Origin: Tubiluchus corallicola
Lineage: Eukaryota > Priapulida > Priapulimorpha > Priapulimorphida > Tubiluchidae
NCBI GenBank assembly: GCA_030141605.1
Contig: JAQGDQ010000098.1
Location: forward strand, 102,636-166,635
Reading direction: 5' to 3'
DNA: 64,000 nt
A model generated the notes under the pieces. That model was given only the letters and a program-made list of their open reading frames with translations. It had not been told where the DNA came from and made no database searches. A program made the position numbers and the translations under genes. This document shows, in pieces, positions 42,901-56,700 of this stretch (its first letter is position 1; every line of letters begins with the position of its first letter).

Positions 42901-45900
42901 TTTGTCAATTGCGAACCTCCAGTCTGAAATTAAAGGGATTGCCTGTATAGAGCTTTTTTAAAATCTTAACAGGGAACATTGTAGTAAGATCGCTTACTGT
43001 CTGAAAATTAACTTCAATTTTTTTTGGAGTTTGGTGGTGGTTACTTTTGTCTGCAAAACTACTAAGATAATTGGCTTTTTGTCGTTTTCAGAGCGTTAAC
43101 AGAGGCTATTAATGATTTGCTGAATCTGTGTTCATCCTCGGCACCTGGCCAGCAGGATTGTGATAATGCTCTGCGACAGATTAGGGCCATGCGACCATTG
43201 TTAGAAAATCCTTCTGAGCCAGTCAATGATGCTACATACTACGAGTGCCTTGATATTGTCATGGACAATTCAAAACAGCTTGGTACTGCCATGACAGGTC
43301 TGTATTACATAAACTTTTTTTAAGTCTGTTAAACTAATAATAAACTAGGGCAAAACAACATCCATGGTTTATTAAAGAAAGTTGATGGCCAAAGACAAAC
43401 AAAAATAACATATCGTATCATGTAATAGATTGCTTGGTAAAAATTGATCACAAAATTTCAAATGTGTTTGATGCAGGAATTGCTAACACGGCTAAAAAGG
43501 GAGAATTAGAAGAATTTGGCAAAGCTGTGAGGGAAGTGGCAGATGCTGTTTGTGCTCTTATTGAAGCAGCTGCTCAGGTGAGTTTTCGTAAGAATATTTA
43601 TTTCCATAGTTATTCCACCATTTTGTCCATATTGCCTTGTATAAGTTTGTGTTTTTCGGTGCTATTTTGATAAATTTATATTTATGGTATTGTCATTTGT
43701 CTTTTTTGCTTGCTGTGTCGTTTAATGTTTATTTAGCCTCTTTTGACCACCCCTTGAATTACTTTTACAGTTTTTAGTAAGACTGGATTATTTCTTGATG
43801 AATCTAAGGAGAATTTACCGAGTATGACCAGTTTGGTCTCGAGGTGTGCTTGATGCACCCTACTTGGCTTTAAAATTTTTAGGTCATAGACTGATTAAAT
43901 AAATTTCATTGGCTCTCATGTTTTTATGCATATTACGGTAATTTTTTGTGCAGTCTTCATACTTGGTCGGCATTGCGGACCCGTCTAGCGAAGCCGGTCG
44001 TCCTGGTTTAGTGGATCAGGCTCAGTTTGCTCGTGCTAGCCAAGCTATACAAGTGGCTTGTCAGAATCTTATCAACCCTACAAGTAACCAGCAACAGGTA
44101 TGGAATCAAATTCATAAATTCTGCCAATAAAAGTTTTTTTGTTTTTGTAGTACACAATTTTTGAAGCGTGTCTTGTAAATTAAACAAATGCAAAATCATT
44201 TTTGTCCATTTACCAAGTCTTTGCATACTGACCGTATATTATAGGTCTGACTGTTTGTTAAATGTGTATTTATGACATGCCCTGAAAATGTTCATTTTAA
44301 ATTGTACTCCAGGTGTTGCAATCAGCTACCATCATCGCCAAACACACGTCGTCTCTATGCAACAGCTGCCGAATCGCCAGCTCCAAGACTAACAATCCAG
44401 TTGCTAAGCGACAGTTTGTGCAGTCAGCGAAGGATGTAGCAAATGCAACCGCAAATTTGGTAAAGGCAATCAAGGTGTGTTTTCCCTTCTTTCTTGTAAC
44501 TAATAAATAAAAGATTTTTTCTGAACAGGTTACTACATTAGTATGATTGATTTTTTTTTAAATGAAGATCAAATTTCTTAGAAATATATGTAGCTTGGAA
44601 ACTTGCAGTATATAGTGTTATTTAAAGTGCAAGTCAAGGAACAGTTAACTAGTGAAAGAGGATAATGTATTTTATAACTAGCTAAGTAGAAGTAAATTGT
44701 TTTGTGAGTGCATTTTATAGTAATAGTGTTCCACTGGTGTATTTTGGGATTGTATTGTAATGAAAAGTTTGTATTATGACCTGAAACGGTTGAATTATGT
44801 AAATTTATTTAAATTGTTTTTAATTTTTTTAACGTGCATCTAATGTAACTTTTCAAATGTATTAGCTGATGTGGCTTTACACTAAACATATTTTGAAACT
44901 CATTTAAAAATCCACCTATTTTCTCCATTTAGGTTTGTTTATTTTGTTGCAGGTTCTGGATTCAGAGTATAGTGATGTAAACCGGGCACAGTGTGCACAA
45001 GCTACCAAACCTTTAATAGAAGCCGTAGACAATCTCACCATATTTGCCTCATCTCCGGAGTTTGCCAGCATCCCTGCAAAAATATCAAATGAGGTATGCA
45101 AGTTGCTCATGTGATTGTATTGCACTGAGTATGTGTTACTTTTGGTATTAATGTATAGTGTTTTTGTCACTAAGAGTCGCCATTCATTATTCTACATTTA
45201 CTTTGTGCTGCAGCCTACAGAGTACATACAAATGACAGCAGTTGCTCCTTTGTAACATCTTCACAACTAAATGTTTTGAGAATGATAAGTACATCACATA
45301 GCTAATGATAAGTACATCACATGTACATTCGTGTAATGTGGAACTTTGATTTTATATTTAAGCATCTTCGTGATTAAATTTTGACATAATATTGTAATAA
45401 CAGGAATCACGGGAATCAGAATTTGTACATGTTTTTGTTGTTATTGTTGTCTTCATTCTCAGTGAGTGAGAATCGTCATTGTTTTCTTCATGTAAACTTA
45501 TAGGTGTTGTAAACAAATTGCCTCCAAATTTATTTTGTTAGATAAACATTATTTGCTTACTCTATGTTTGTATTAGGCCCGACAAGCCCAGGAGCCTATA
45601 ACTTCTGCTGGAAAGACCATGATCGATGGTTCTTGTTGCATGATCACTGCTGCCAAGTCACTTTCAGTCAATCCAAAGGACCCACCAACATGGCAATTAC
45701 TAGCTGCTCACTCCAAAAATGTTTCGGACTCTATCAAGAAACTGGTGACATCCATAAGGTAACCCGGTTTTCCTATTTATAAGTCAGATGGTAGTAAAAA
45801 TGGTTGCTCGTGAATTAGTAATGTTTAATTACTGGTAATATATTATGCAGTAGTATAATGGATGTACTAATCAAGATAATTCATTTGCAGAGACAAAGCT

Positions 45901-48900
45901 CCAGGGCAGAAGGAGTGCGACGAAGCCATTTACAAAATTAATGTAGTAATCAAAGCTCTAGATCATGCATCACTTGCTGCTGTTAGCCAAAACCTTGCTC
46001 CTAGGACACACAATTCATTGCAGGTAAGAGAAATGGACATTTGATTTTTGAGAAGTGATACAATCACTTACATGCTTAGTATGCCTCTGAGTGTCTAACA
46101 GGTGTTATATATCGTATTTGGTTAGAAGAATCGTGCAATACTCTATATTGGACGTCTTATATCGATCTTATACTGCAGTGTTACATTTCTTAGATTATAG
46201 AATCAGAAGTGTAGAATTTTTGTAAATATTCCATCAAATTATTTTGTTATCATCTAGTTTTTATCAATGTTATAAATTCTATATTGTAAATTAACGAATT
46301 GAATGTTGAAACCGTAGAGCAAAAACATCTTACCATAAAACAAAATAATCAATATTTCTCTGAATAATTTCTATTCATCGCATTGAAACTTGAAGCGAAA
46401 AGTGATTGTCATTTTTATGTCGACATTGAAGTAATGATTGAACACTTTTCTATCATAATATTTATATTTAGTTTTCGTTTGTTTACTTGTGTTATTTTAC
46501 TAGGTGACTGAAACTGAAAATTTTTTACTCTCTGTTTTCTGTTATGCCTTTACTACTTTTTCCAAGGTTATTTTTTGCTGCAGTCTGAAAAAGTTGCTTT
46601 GCGCAGTTAGCTTTGTGAAATGTTTGTGCAATGACTGATCAACATTAGCTTTGTGCGATGAAACAAAGTAATTATACTAATTAAGGTTTTACTTTCAATG
46701 ATGTAATAAATGCTTTTTCCGAGGACAAAGTGAACTTTTAGTGTTGTTATTTCATTTGGTGTTTTTCGTTATTTTTCCAGGGATTTCAAGACCAAATGAT
46801 TGGAAGTACTAACGAAATAATTGAATGTGTAGATGATGTTAGAATAGCCGGAAAACAGGAAACGGAGAAACTTGGTCATTATGTGAGTAGTTGTATTAAA
46901 AATGCGAGTTTTTTAATTATGTAATGTAGTTTTATACTTATTTTGTGTCATCAACAAACATTTTTTTCATTTAATAATGTGAAACTAATATCAACATGAT
47001 CCCAAATTACTGATTTGAGACACTTCACTTACCACTGAGAATACCAATATTCATGGTATGAAAATATTTATTTAACTTTCGGGTTTCACAAAACAAATAC
47101 TGATGGTTTGCCGTATTTTAAATATTTCACATTAATTACAAACAAAAACTATCTTTAATTTGACTGTATTTGATTCTGTGTATTCGCAGGTGTCAAAGAT
47201 TACCGTGTTCATCGATCCGTTAGCAGATGCTTCAATTGGAACAGCATCCAAGACTATGAATAGTAAACGACAGATGGCGCTGCTTGACCAAACAAAAACC
47301 GTTGCCGAATGTGCTCTGCAACTTGTTCATGCTGCTAAAGAAGGTGGTGGTAATCCTAAGGTAATACCTATTTGTTTTTTAGGTATTATAACAATAGTTA
47401 TACAAGTTATAGATAATTTGCTACAGAGCTTAGCTTTATATTTTTAAGTATTTCATATGACATTTGTTTAAAATTTAATATTCTTGCCAGTTCAATTCCT
47501 GACTTCATGTCTTTCTCATAGGCTTCTGAAGCACATGAAGCAATTGATGAATCTGCTGATGGATTAAAAGACGCTCTGAACGATTTGTTAGATACGCTAG
47601 ACGAGGCTGCAACTGAAGCCGGTGCTGTGACGGTGATGGTCGACCAGCTTAACAAAGCTATTATCAAGGTGGGAACACTTTCTGTTGATCTGGTTTTACA
47701 GAATGAAAGAGAGAGCATGTGATACTCGATTCGTGAATTTGTGTAACAGTTTGCAAATGGTCTTTTTTCTTTTTTGCAGACAGATGATAGGCTCCTTACG
47801 AAAGAGATTGAGGAAGGGGACTTTGTTGAGTATCAGACAACAATGACAAATGCCCTTAAGGAGATAGCTCGCGCATCTAATGACATGACGTCAAAGTCGA
47901 CGTCTGATCCTTCTGCGCTTAGTGCCTTATCACACACTGTGACTACTAACTACAGCATTGTTGCTGCTAATGCCAGAGGTGCTGCAATGACTGCTGGAAG
48001 TCCAGAGGTAAAAACAGTTATTACACTAGAAATTATATTAAATTAAAATGCAGTGTTAATTAATGGAAATTGTAGTCTTTGTGTTTGGCCTGTGCTGAAA
48101 ATAATTTATGGTCTAAAATATCTGATGAGCAGTTATTGTTTTTATAAGAAACTATTACTTTTTTAATGTTATATTCTGCCAGCACATTAAGAAATTATTA
48201 TTTTTTTTACTGTTATGTGCTGCCAGTGTGTGATTTCTTCCTATACCTTCCACTACTCACTACTAACTTTTTCTCAGAAATGCACCGTGCAAAAAATAAG
48301 TGCTGTGTAGGACCAGTAGAGTTATGCATAACTATGTAATACATTCATAAAGTCAGAGTAATCTCATGATGCTAGCCCAACAGTAACTTCAAATTTTAAA
48401 TTTTAAACTTAAAACTTGAACTGTATGGGCAAATTCACACAGCAGCCCCATATTGCTCTTATTTTTTTCAAACACTTTGTATCAAATGGCCAGGTTGTGG
48501 GTAACTGGGTTTTGATCATACTTCTAGCTAGTATTTAAATATAAGCAACTTTCTGATAAATATTATAGTTAATCAACTGTAACTCAGAATGAGCTGTGAT
48601 CAAGAATAGTTTTCTTGTATTTAGAACAGTTGAAATGTTAGTTTGTTTATACCATTGCAGTGTGCTTAACTGTCATAATTACATGCTTACAGATTCAACA
48701 GAGGATCAGGCAGTCGGTGCACGAATTGGGCCAAGCTTGCGTTACATTAGTTAAGAGTGCTGGAGAATGCCAGAACAATCCCAACGATACATACACACAA
48801 CGGGAGGTAGCCGAAAATTCCAGAATTGTTCAAGAGAAGGTGAGAGTTGGTGTAGTTTGTTATAAATATGGAGTGTTCGGCATTATACATCATCTTGAAA

Positions 48901-50727
48901 TGACAACATTTTCGTTTAAGTAAGCTATATTAACAAACTTAATAGGCGCCACTTAATAGACTCATGTTAGGATGGAAGTGTTTTAGCCCAATTAATGGAC
49001 TGAATCCGTTAGTCGATTTTGTGTAGCATAGAAGTATGAATCCTCAGCTTATTGTGCACTGCAAAGGCTTTAAATGAATTTTAGAAACAAAGTAATGCCT
49101 AAATTCCTATATGTGGTTATTTGAAAATAATAATTTAAATAAGTGAATTCATAAAAAATAACAAATGCACAAATTTGCTATTTACACTAAAAATTAAAAT
49201 TCATGCAAGGTCAGTTACAAGCTTCTCGTATTGATAAAAATGTTGAAATTGTTGCTGTGTGCTGCACATATTCACTCAAAATACTTTTTGCTTGACATAC
49301 TTGAGCTGCGGTTGGTGATCCCTGTATTTCACCAATGAAAAGCATCGAGAGCCTAAAAAGCAAACCACTAGTCAAGTGACTAAATGTTTAGGTTCCTGAA
49401 ACAATGAGATTATCTGCAGTGAACGAGCAGGTGACAGATTTAAAGCAAAATCTGCAATGCTAGCATATTAGCGCACGGTAAACGTACCTGCTTACAAATA
49501 AATTGGCACTTAACATGCTTGTTTCTACATGTATTATAGTGTACAAAAGTGATATAAAGATGACATAAAAACAGCAAAGTATTGAGTTGTGTATGCAGAA
49601 TTCTTTGAGTCAACTGCTAGCGGTTTTTATATATATTTGAAGAGGGGTGACCCATACTAGGTACTTTTGGTTCAGTTAGGCGACTGATTCTATTAACCAA
49701 AAGTCTAATAAACGGCGTCTACTGTAAATGTCAACTTCTTTGATACAATAGAAATTACTTGGTTAAGTTCATTATAATGTTAAATTTTAAGTTAATACAG
49801 GTTATGATTGAATAAAATATTTCATTTTTACCCACATGTATGCAGAATAAAAGTGGTTGCTGTTATGTTGGGCAACTGACATTTAATTCTGCTAACTTTA
49901 GGTAACATTTGTGTTGAGTGCACTTCAAGCAGGATCACGAGGAACGCAAGCTTGTATAAATGCTGCCAGTACCGTGAGTGGTATTATTGGAGATTTAGAC
50001 ACGACCATCTTGTTCGCAACTGCCGGAACTCTTCATCCAGAAAATGAAGCAGAAACATTCTCTGATCACAGGTAATATTAGAATTTTTGGACGAGCTGTT
50101 ATATTCATATTTATATTGAAAAGTGTTTTTAAATACTTAATTGAAAGACCACTGCCATACTCAGAAAATATTAACAAAAATCTGCCTGGTTTTTTTCTTT
50201 AATCGTGCACACATGTAGGTGACAGACTTATAGCAGATTGCAGAATGTAATCTATCCTATAGACATTAACAGGTTAATAACTTTGATATGATATTAGCCT
50301 CAGAATTAAATTATCGTTGTATTAATTATTCTGGGATCGATGATATGTTATTAGTGATTTTGTATAATTTGCTTTGTCTTCCACCTTTTATATTTGTATT
50401 ATCTACATACTGTTTTATATGTAGAGATATTTGGTCAGGGTGGTATAGCTGAATAGTAGTGTGCTCGCTTCCCACCCAGGAGGTCTCGGTTCAACTCCCA
50501 AAAGAGTCATACCATTGACTTAAATAATGGCATTGCTGTTTTTTTGACAAAGCACACGAGCTTACCGAAGTAACGCGCGGCATATAATAATCAGGACCAC
50601 CTTCAAAATGAATACTGAATTACCTAAGGTGTTATACCTGGACTAAGTCCTGAATTAAATTATTATTCTACTATTGTTGTTGTTGTTGTTGTTGCCGCCA
50701 CCGCTGCTGTTCTTATTATTATTATTA

Positions 50728-50758
<31 letters not shown>

Positions 50759-53700
50759 GGTTTATGTATTATTATATTGTATGGTTTATATGGTTTACAA
50801 TGTGCGGTGCTTATTGCAGAGAGAACATATTGAAGACTGCCAAGGCATTAGTTGAAGACACCAAGACATTGGTTGCTGGCGCTGCTTCTAGCCAGGAACA
50901 GCTAGCAGCTGCAGCACAGTCTGCTGTAAGAACAATCACGCGACTTGCAGATGTTGTCAAATACGGAGCAGCCTCACTTGGCTCAGACCAGTCAGAAGCC
51001 CAGGTGAGGATCACATAATTTATGATTAGTAGTGATGAGTAATGATTAGGTAATATTTAATAAGTTTTACTGGTGCAATAAAAAATGTCTGAATGGAGGC
51101 TGCAGAGCAAATACATTTTCATTGTATGGAAAATTGGTCAACAATTATATACGATTGAAGCTAATATGTAGGTTATTGGTAAGTTTGGTTGGGTGAGGGC
51201 TTTCTGCTGAAGGTATTTCAGTATTTTTGTATTTCTGAAACCAATTGATTCGATTTTTTTATTAACTGCTCGCCAACTCACTGTGTGTTTTGGTAGAGAA
51301 ATTTCTGAGGATGTGATGAGTGTAGAGGTGAGTTATTTGTTACTTTTTCAAAAGCCCTAAGTACGAGAAGGGTGTATCCCTGAGATTGCCCCGGCATTCA
51401 TAGGGTGCATGCAAATCTTCCTGCGTGTGGAAAGCCCTGATAGCTCCAGAAGGCATCTATTGGTGACTGTGCGGAAGAGCTTCTACGGGTTGCAAAAATT
51501 CTTGCAGTTATAACTGTTAGAGTTCTGTTAGAGCCTTGAGGGTTCACAGATTCCTCGTTAAACATATTCCAGTTTCTTGATAGTTGGATAAGATCAGATT
51601 AGATGAGATAAAATTTATTCTGACTTTCCGTAATCGTACATAACAATTTCGTTTGGATCAATATTAAGACGTACATTGATATAAACTTGCAAAACAGCAA
51701 CATGTGAAACAAAAAAAATGAACAGTCAAATGAATAGACAATGAAAGGCTTTGCTTCTGGTCTCATTAAGTACAGTATGATATATTTGGTTTTGAGTGCT
51801 TCCTTTCTAATTTAGGTGCTGCTGATAAATGCCGTCAAGGATGTTGCGATGGCCCTCGGAGAACTCATCCAGTCCACGAAGAATGCATCAGGAAAAAGCG
51901 TACACGATCCGGCAATGGCCAATCTCAAAGATTCTGCAAAGGTGATGATGAACCTCATAGCGCAGGCGGAAGCGCAGCAGAAAAATGCGGAACTCCCGAC
52001 TTGGGATTCTGCTAAGGCTATGCTAGGCATTTTAACTAAGTTTGACAGTGATCCATGGTATGGCACTGTATCTGTGGGCAAGCAGTAGCACTTTGGGATT
52101 TGTGCAGTATAGACTATGCATTTATTAGAAATGAATGTTTGTATTTTGTGTCTTTTGCATATCTTGATGGTATATTGTCTTCAAATCCTTTAAAAATTTA
52201 AGAGTTTCTTTTCTTGCAGAATTTTGAAGAATATGTGTAATTTTATTTGAGATATTAGCCAGCTTGCAGTGTGGCCAAAGGTTTAAAGCATGAGATTTGC
52301 AGAGTATTTGTTTTGTTAGTGCCGTAGATTAAAGACTGTCTGACTGGCTTAGCTATTTAAAGGCTAGTAAAAGATGCACTTGAAATGATCAAGATTGCCT
52401 GTCAGTATGCAATTTCCAAAAGAAAGTTTTCGGCATGTTAACATGAAACCTACAATAACAACTACGTCAATAACGAGTGCATTGCACAAATGTGAACCAT
52501 TTGTCTGTGACCAACATGAAAGGTTTGAAACCAACTTGTAATTTTAGATCGCAAGTGCTTATTTGAAGCTTTCTTAGCACTCAGATAATTTAAGAATTTA
52601 ATCGTCTCCTTTGCATTGTTATACTGGAGGGCAAGTTTTTGTCCTCAGCTGAAGGTTTGGTTACTAAATGGTGTTCGGGTACATTAAATGACAAAAGTGA
52701 TGCTTTACCTAAAAGTCCACTTTATTTCCTGGTAAAATCTATAATTAAAACTCTCTGTAAGCAAAAGACAACGTGCCATTATATTATAGTATAGTTTATG
52801 TATGTGTGAGCTGTGGATGTTTCTACTCGTATTTACTATGATCAAATATGTTTCTCTAGGTTTGCCATTGATATACAGGCAGTTGTCGACTTATGACCTA
52901 TGCAGCTTAACTATCGTTCAGCTTTATGACCTGACCACAACTTAGTTAATTTACTATGCAAAACTAATAATAACACAAATTTCCATTTTTAAGAAAATTA
53001 ATTTTAGATTGCCATATGTTTCAATAAATTCATCCGTAAGCGCTGCCATACTTACATGTTACGTTTGCAGTGTGCACCACTTGGATATGTGGGTCTGACT
53101 TTGGTTCAGGTCATCTTACGATCAATCATCCGGAATCGATTGTGGTCGTAATTCGAGGACTACCTGTATACATCTCAGTCATTTTTTAAAATATAGAGAT
53201 CTCCTGTATTAGGAAAGATCATCGTCATGGGTGTAGTGTACTGATCATGGTGCTGTACAAATTGCATTTATATTTATGTTATTAATGCGTGCAATAATTG
53301 TTAATTCATTTTAAAGTTCATGTAAAGATTGACACAGGTTTTTAAAAGCTGAAAAAGTTTGTTAGACAACAAGTTTTCTTTTTTTAGGCACAAATTTTTT
53401 GGTTTTCGTGAAGACATATTTGCTTTCAAATCGTTTCATTTGAGCAATTAAATATCAATTTCACGTTGTAGCTCTTGTAGATGTAAGGAAGTCGGAACGA
53501 TAAGAATAATAAATATTTGTACACCGTCCATACTCATGTGTATTCATCAGCATTTTAAGCTACTCAAGTTATGCCTTATGAAATAGTATTGTATCATTCT
53601 AGTCAGTAGAATTCTTTGACAGTGAACTATTTTAAGCTAACACTAAAATTCTGTATATAGGACTGTTTAGAACATTAGATTGTTCTATAGTCATGTTTAT

Positions 53701-56700
53701 AGGGACTGTTCATAGATTTAGTTTATTGTTTATAACCAGTATGTTATCTAAATTATTTATTATGTATGGAAAAGAAGTAGCTGCTCTTCTTACGTTTTGT
53801 ATGCTTGGATGGGGAAGCAAATTCTGTTTTTTCGTTATGCCAGGGTCATTATTTTTCACCAACTTGGGTGCTTGGTATGAAAAACTATATCTTCGTGACA
53901 TATCACTTGTTATTTATCCACTCTTTTACGCCATATTGTGTAAACAAAAATGCATACGTTGATGATGAAAAGCAAGTTAGGAAATGTAGTGACCCTAGAT
54001 TCTTTTCATAACCAATTTGTAACAAATGCAATGTAGTTTCTAATAAATGTCTGAAAATTTCATTCATCGAATTCTACACTCTGCTGCTGTGCTTTATCCG
54101 ATCTCTCGCAAATGTCGCTGTTTTCACCTGTTTGCCATTATGGTTTTGGTTGCTAAAGGCTTTTTGGTGGTTGGTATTTCTGTTGGTTTGTTTTGTCACG
54201 CCGTGGAACTGACAGTTAGCTGCCCAGATGAGCAGCCAAGTGTTACATGGTCTTAGTTTGCACTGTTGTTTTTGCCATCACTATGCTGCTGCTTATTTTT
54301 CTTATTTATTCATGAAATTTTTTCCTTTTAAGTTCAATTCTGTCCATAGTGATGGTTTTACGTTTCTCCATCCTCTTAAGCAAAATGTAGGAACGAAAAA
54401 TGTGACTGTGTAAACTCCGTAGAAATTCATTTTAAGCAGTGTTTTTTTTTGCGATGGCAATGCACAGTGCTTTCACAGAAGAAGCAGATACATCCAGGAT
54501 TTGCTATGCGGTGTTTTATTTTGAATGAGTTTGCATTTGTGCTTATTGTGAATTTCTAGGAGTATAATATTATTTCTGTTCACCGTGTTATATGCTTCTG
54601 CTGTTTACTCGTTTTTTATTTTCACGCTATATATCTGTCACTTTGCTAATTTGTTATTTTGCATGCATGTTTATGCTGTCTTGTTTTCTTTTGGCATGGC
54701 TACTCGATCACATTTTCATGGCCATTAATGCTCGTTCTTGCTCTGTTCAATTTATTTTTGTCAACTTAACTTTTTCTGTTATATACACTTCCATTTTCAG
54801 TTTGTCGACAAATTTGTGTTCACGATTAACGGACGTTTTTGCATTATGTAGTGATTACTCTTGATAAATTAGCAAGCATTGCATACTTGAGTGCACTATG
54901 CAGAGCTTTTCTGCTGACCTTGCAAATATTTCTGTTTGGGCAAAAATTGCATGCAGAGAAGCTTTGTCGGCGAGCACTGTATAAAGCTTGAATGAAGTCA
55001 TTGCCGTAATTTATATTTCGTCTAAATGCATGTCTTTAACTTTATCCGATAACTTGTGTTCATTAGTAGATTATCAGTGCATGGACCTACACAGCTTTGC
55101 TGTTTTACCCCAAACCCAACCAAACAATAACTATTAACGAATAATTTAATACTTGCTAACGCAGTAAAAACAGCTACTTCTTTTCGATACATGTGTTAAT
55201 TATGCTAGAATAACCTCTATTGAGCAACATGTATGTGCAGATTTTTTTTTTGATGAACATTGCTTTATTAATAACTAGTTTAGTAACCTTGATTCATGTC
55301 TGTCAGGTGTGACCATATTCATTTCAACTTTTTTGGTGAGCTAATTTAGCATCACCGGTGCTCGCCTGTCGACCTGCTTCGTCATGTAGTAGTTGAGAAA
55401 ATGGCTTCCGTTCTGTGTGCTCTTTCTTGACATCTTTTGCCTGGTTTCCAATTCTGCTTCTTCTGGTTGCTGACCGTGTTTACATCTTGGTTGCTAGGTT
55501 ATGGTAACGAACGTGACATCGTTACTGAAGACGGTAAAGACAGTCGAAGATGAGGCTGCGCGCGGTACTCGTGCCGTTGAGAGTGCTATTTCCGCTATCA
55601 ATCAAGACTTAAAGGTGGGTACTTGCTTTTGCTCTTTCACGCTGAATCTGTCAAACGAAGTATTGTTTGAAATTTATGTGCTTTTTACTAAAGTTTTATT
55701 GATGAAAGCTGTTTACAAGAATTAAAAAATTTAAAAAAGTTGCTATAACTTAGAAGTGTTTCACAATTTTAACTACGAGCACAAGTCACGCTTGTATTAT
55801 CGTATAATTGTTAATCTTAAGTGTGTTTTTACGCGTGAAAATGATTTATTTATGAATGACTTGCCATTACTTGTGCATGTTTCACAGGCTGTTAAATTTA
55901 TATCCTCGCAATTCCTAAAATTTAATGAGATACAAATTTTAACAACAACTTTTATTATACACTTTTTCTCTACAGAGTTTGATTGCAGCATTAAAGATTT
56001 TTGTTTATGATCATATTGTGGTATATTACCGCAAGATTTGTAGGAAATCGTATTATTTTATGATTTTCTTTCCAAGCATAAATTTAAAGCCTGATAATTT
56101 TTTTTGAAGGATTTTGTGCTAAATATTTGTCAGGTACTAAATAAGCAAAGGCACCCAAATTTAACTATTCATAATTATAAGTTCAAGATAATCAGTTAGT
56201 GGTGAAATGAATTCATAAAAGTTTTGACACCAAATTAGGTAGAAAGAAAGAAAATATGAGATGGGAATGAGTATAGATTTGAATTATAGTCCTTTAGATT
56301 AGGAATCCAAAGCTGCACAAACCCTTGTGACCAAATCTGTTAATTCAATTGATGCTATAATCCTCACCTCAGTTAAATCACTGGCCAACCTATTATTTCC
56401 AAGTTTTAATTTACTCCCGCTACAGTTATTAGTTTTGAATTAAGAACTGGATTTCCTCACAAAAGTCTATCTGGTCCAGTGGTCACCATGCTGGATTTGT
56501 AACGTAAGGTTTTTGGTTCAGATCTGCTCATATCTGACCTTTTCTTTTTTTGGTGTAGTTTGGTTTCAAAACTTGATTGAACTACTTTGCTTTTATTCCA
56601 TTATAGTCAGTTTTCTTTCTAAGTAACATTGCATTCTATCGCAGGCATTTGATTCTAACGAACCACCAAGAAAGGTGGCAAAGGTAGATGATTTGATTCA

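Noticed and set aside
50433-50510. Functional tRNA gene
   Set aside because: A and B boxes are good but no complete cloverleaf or clear acceptor stem is seen, and a SINE body follows.
50674-50820. Poly-Leu/poly-Tyr N-terminal extension of exon 44
   Set aside because: It is translation of the microsatellite; the acceptor ttattgcag before 50820 marks the real exon start.
53693-54864. Run of + strand ORFs with hydrophobic translations
   Set aside because: T-rich sequence gives Phe/Leu-rich frames by chance; frames differ and none links to talin.
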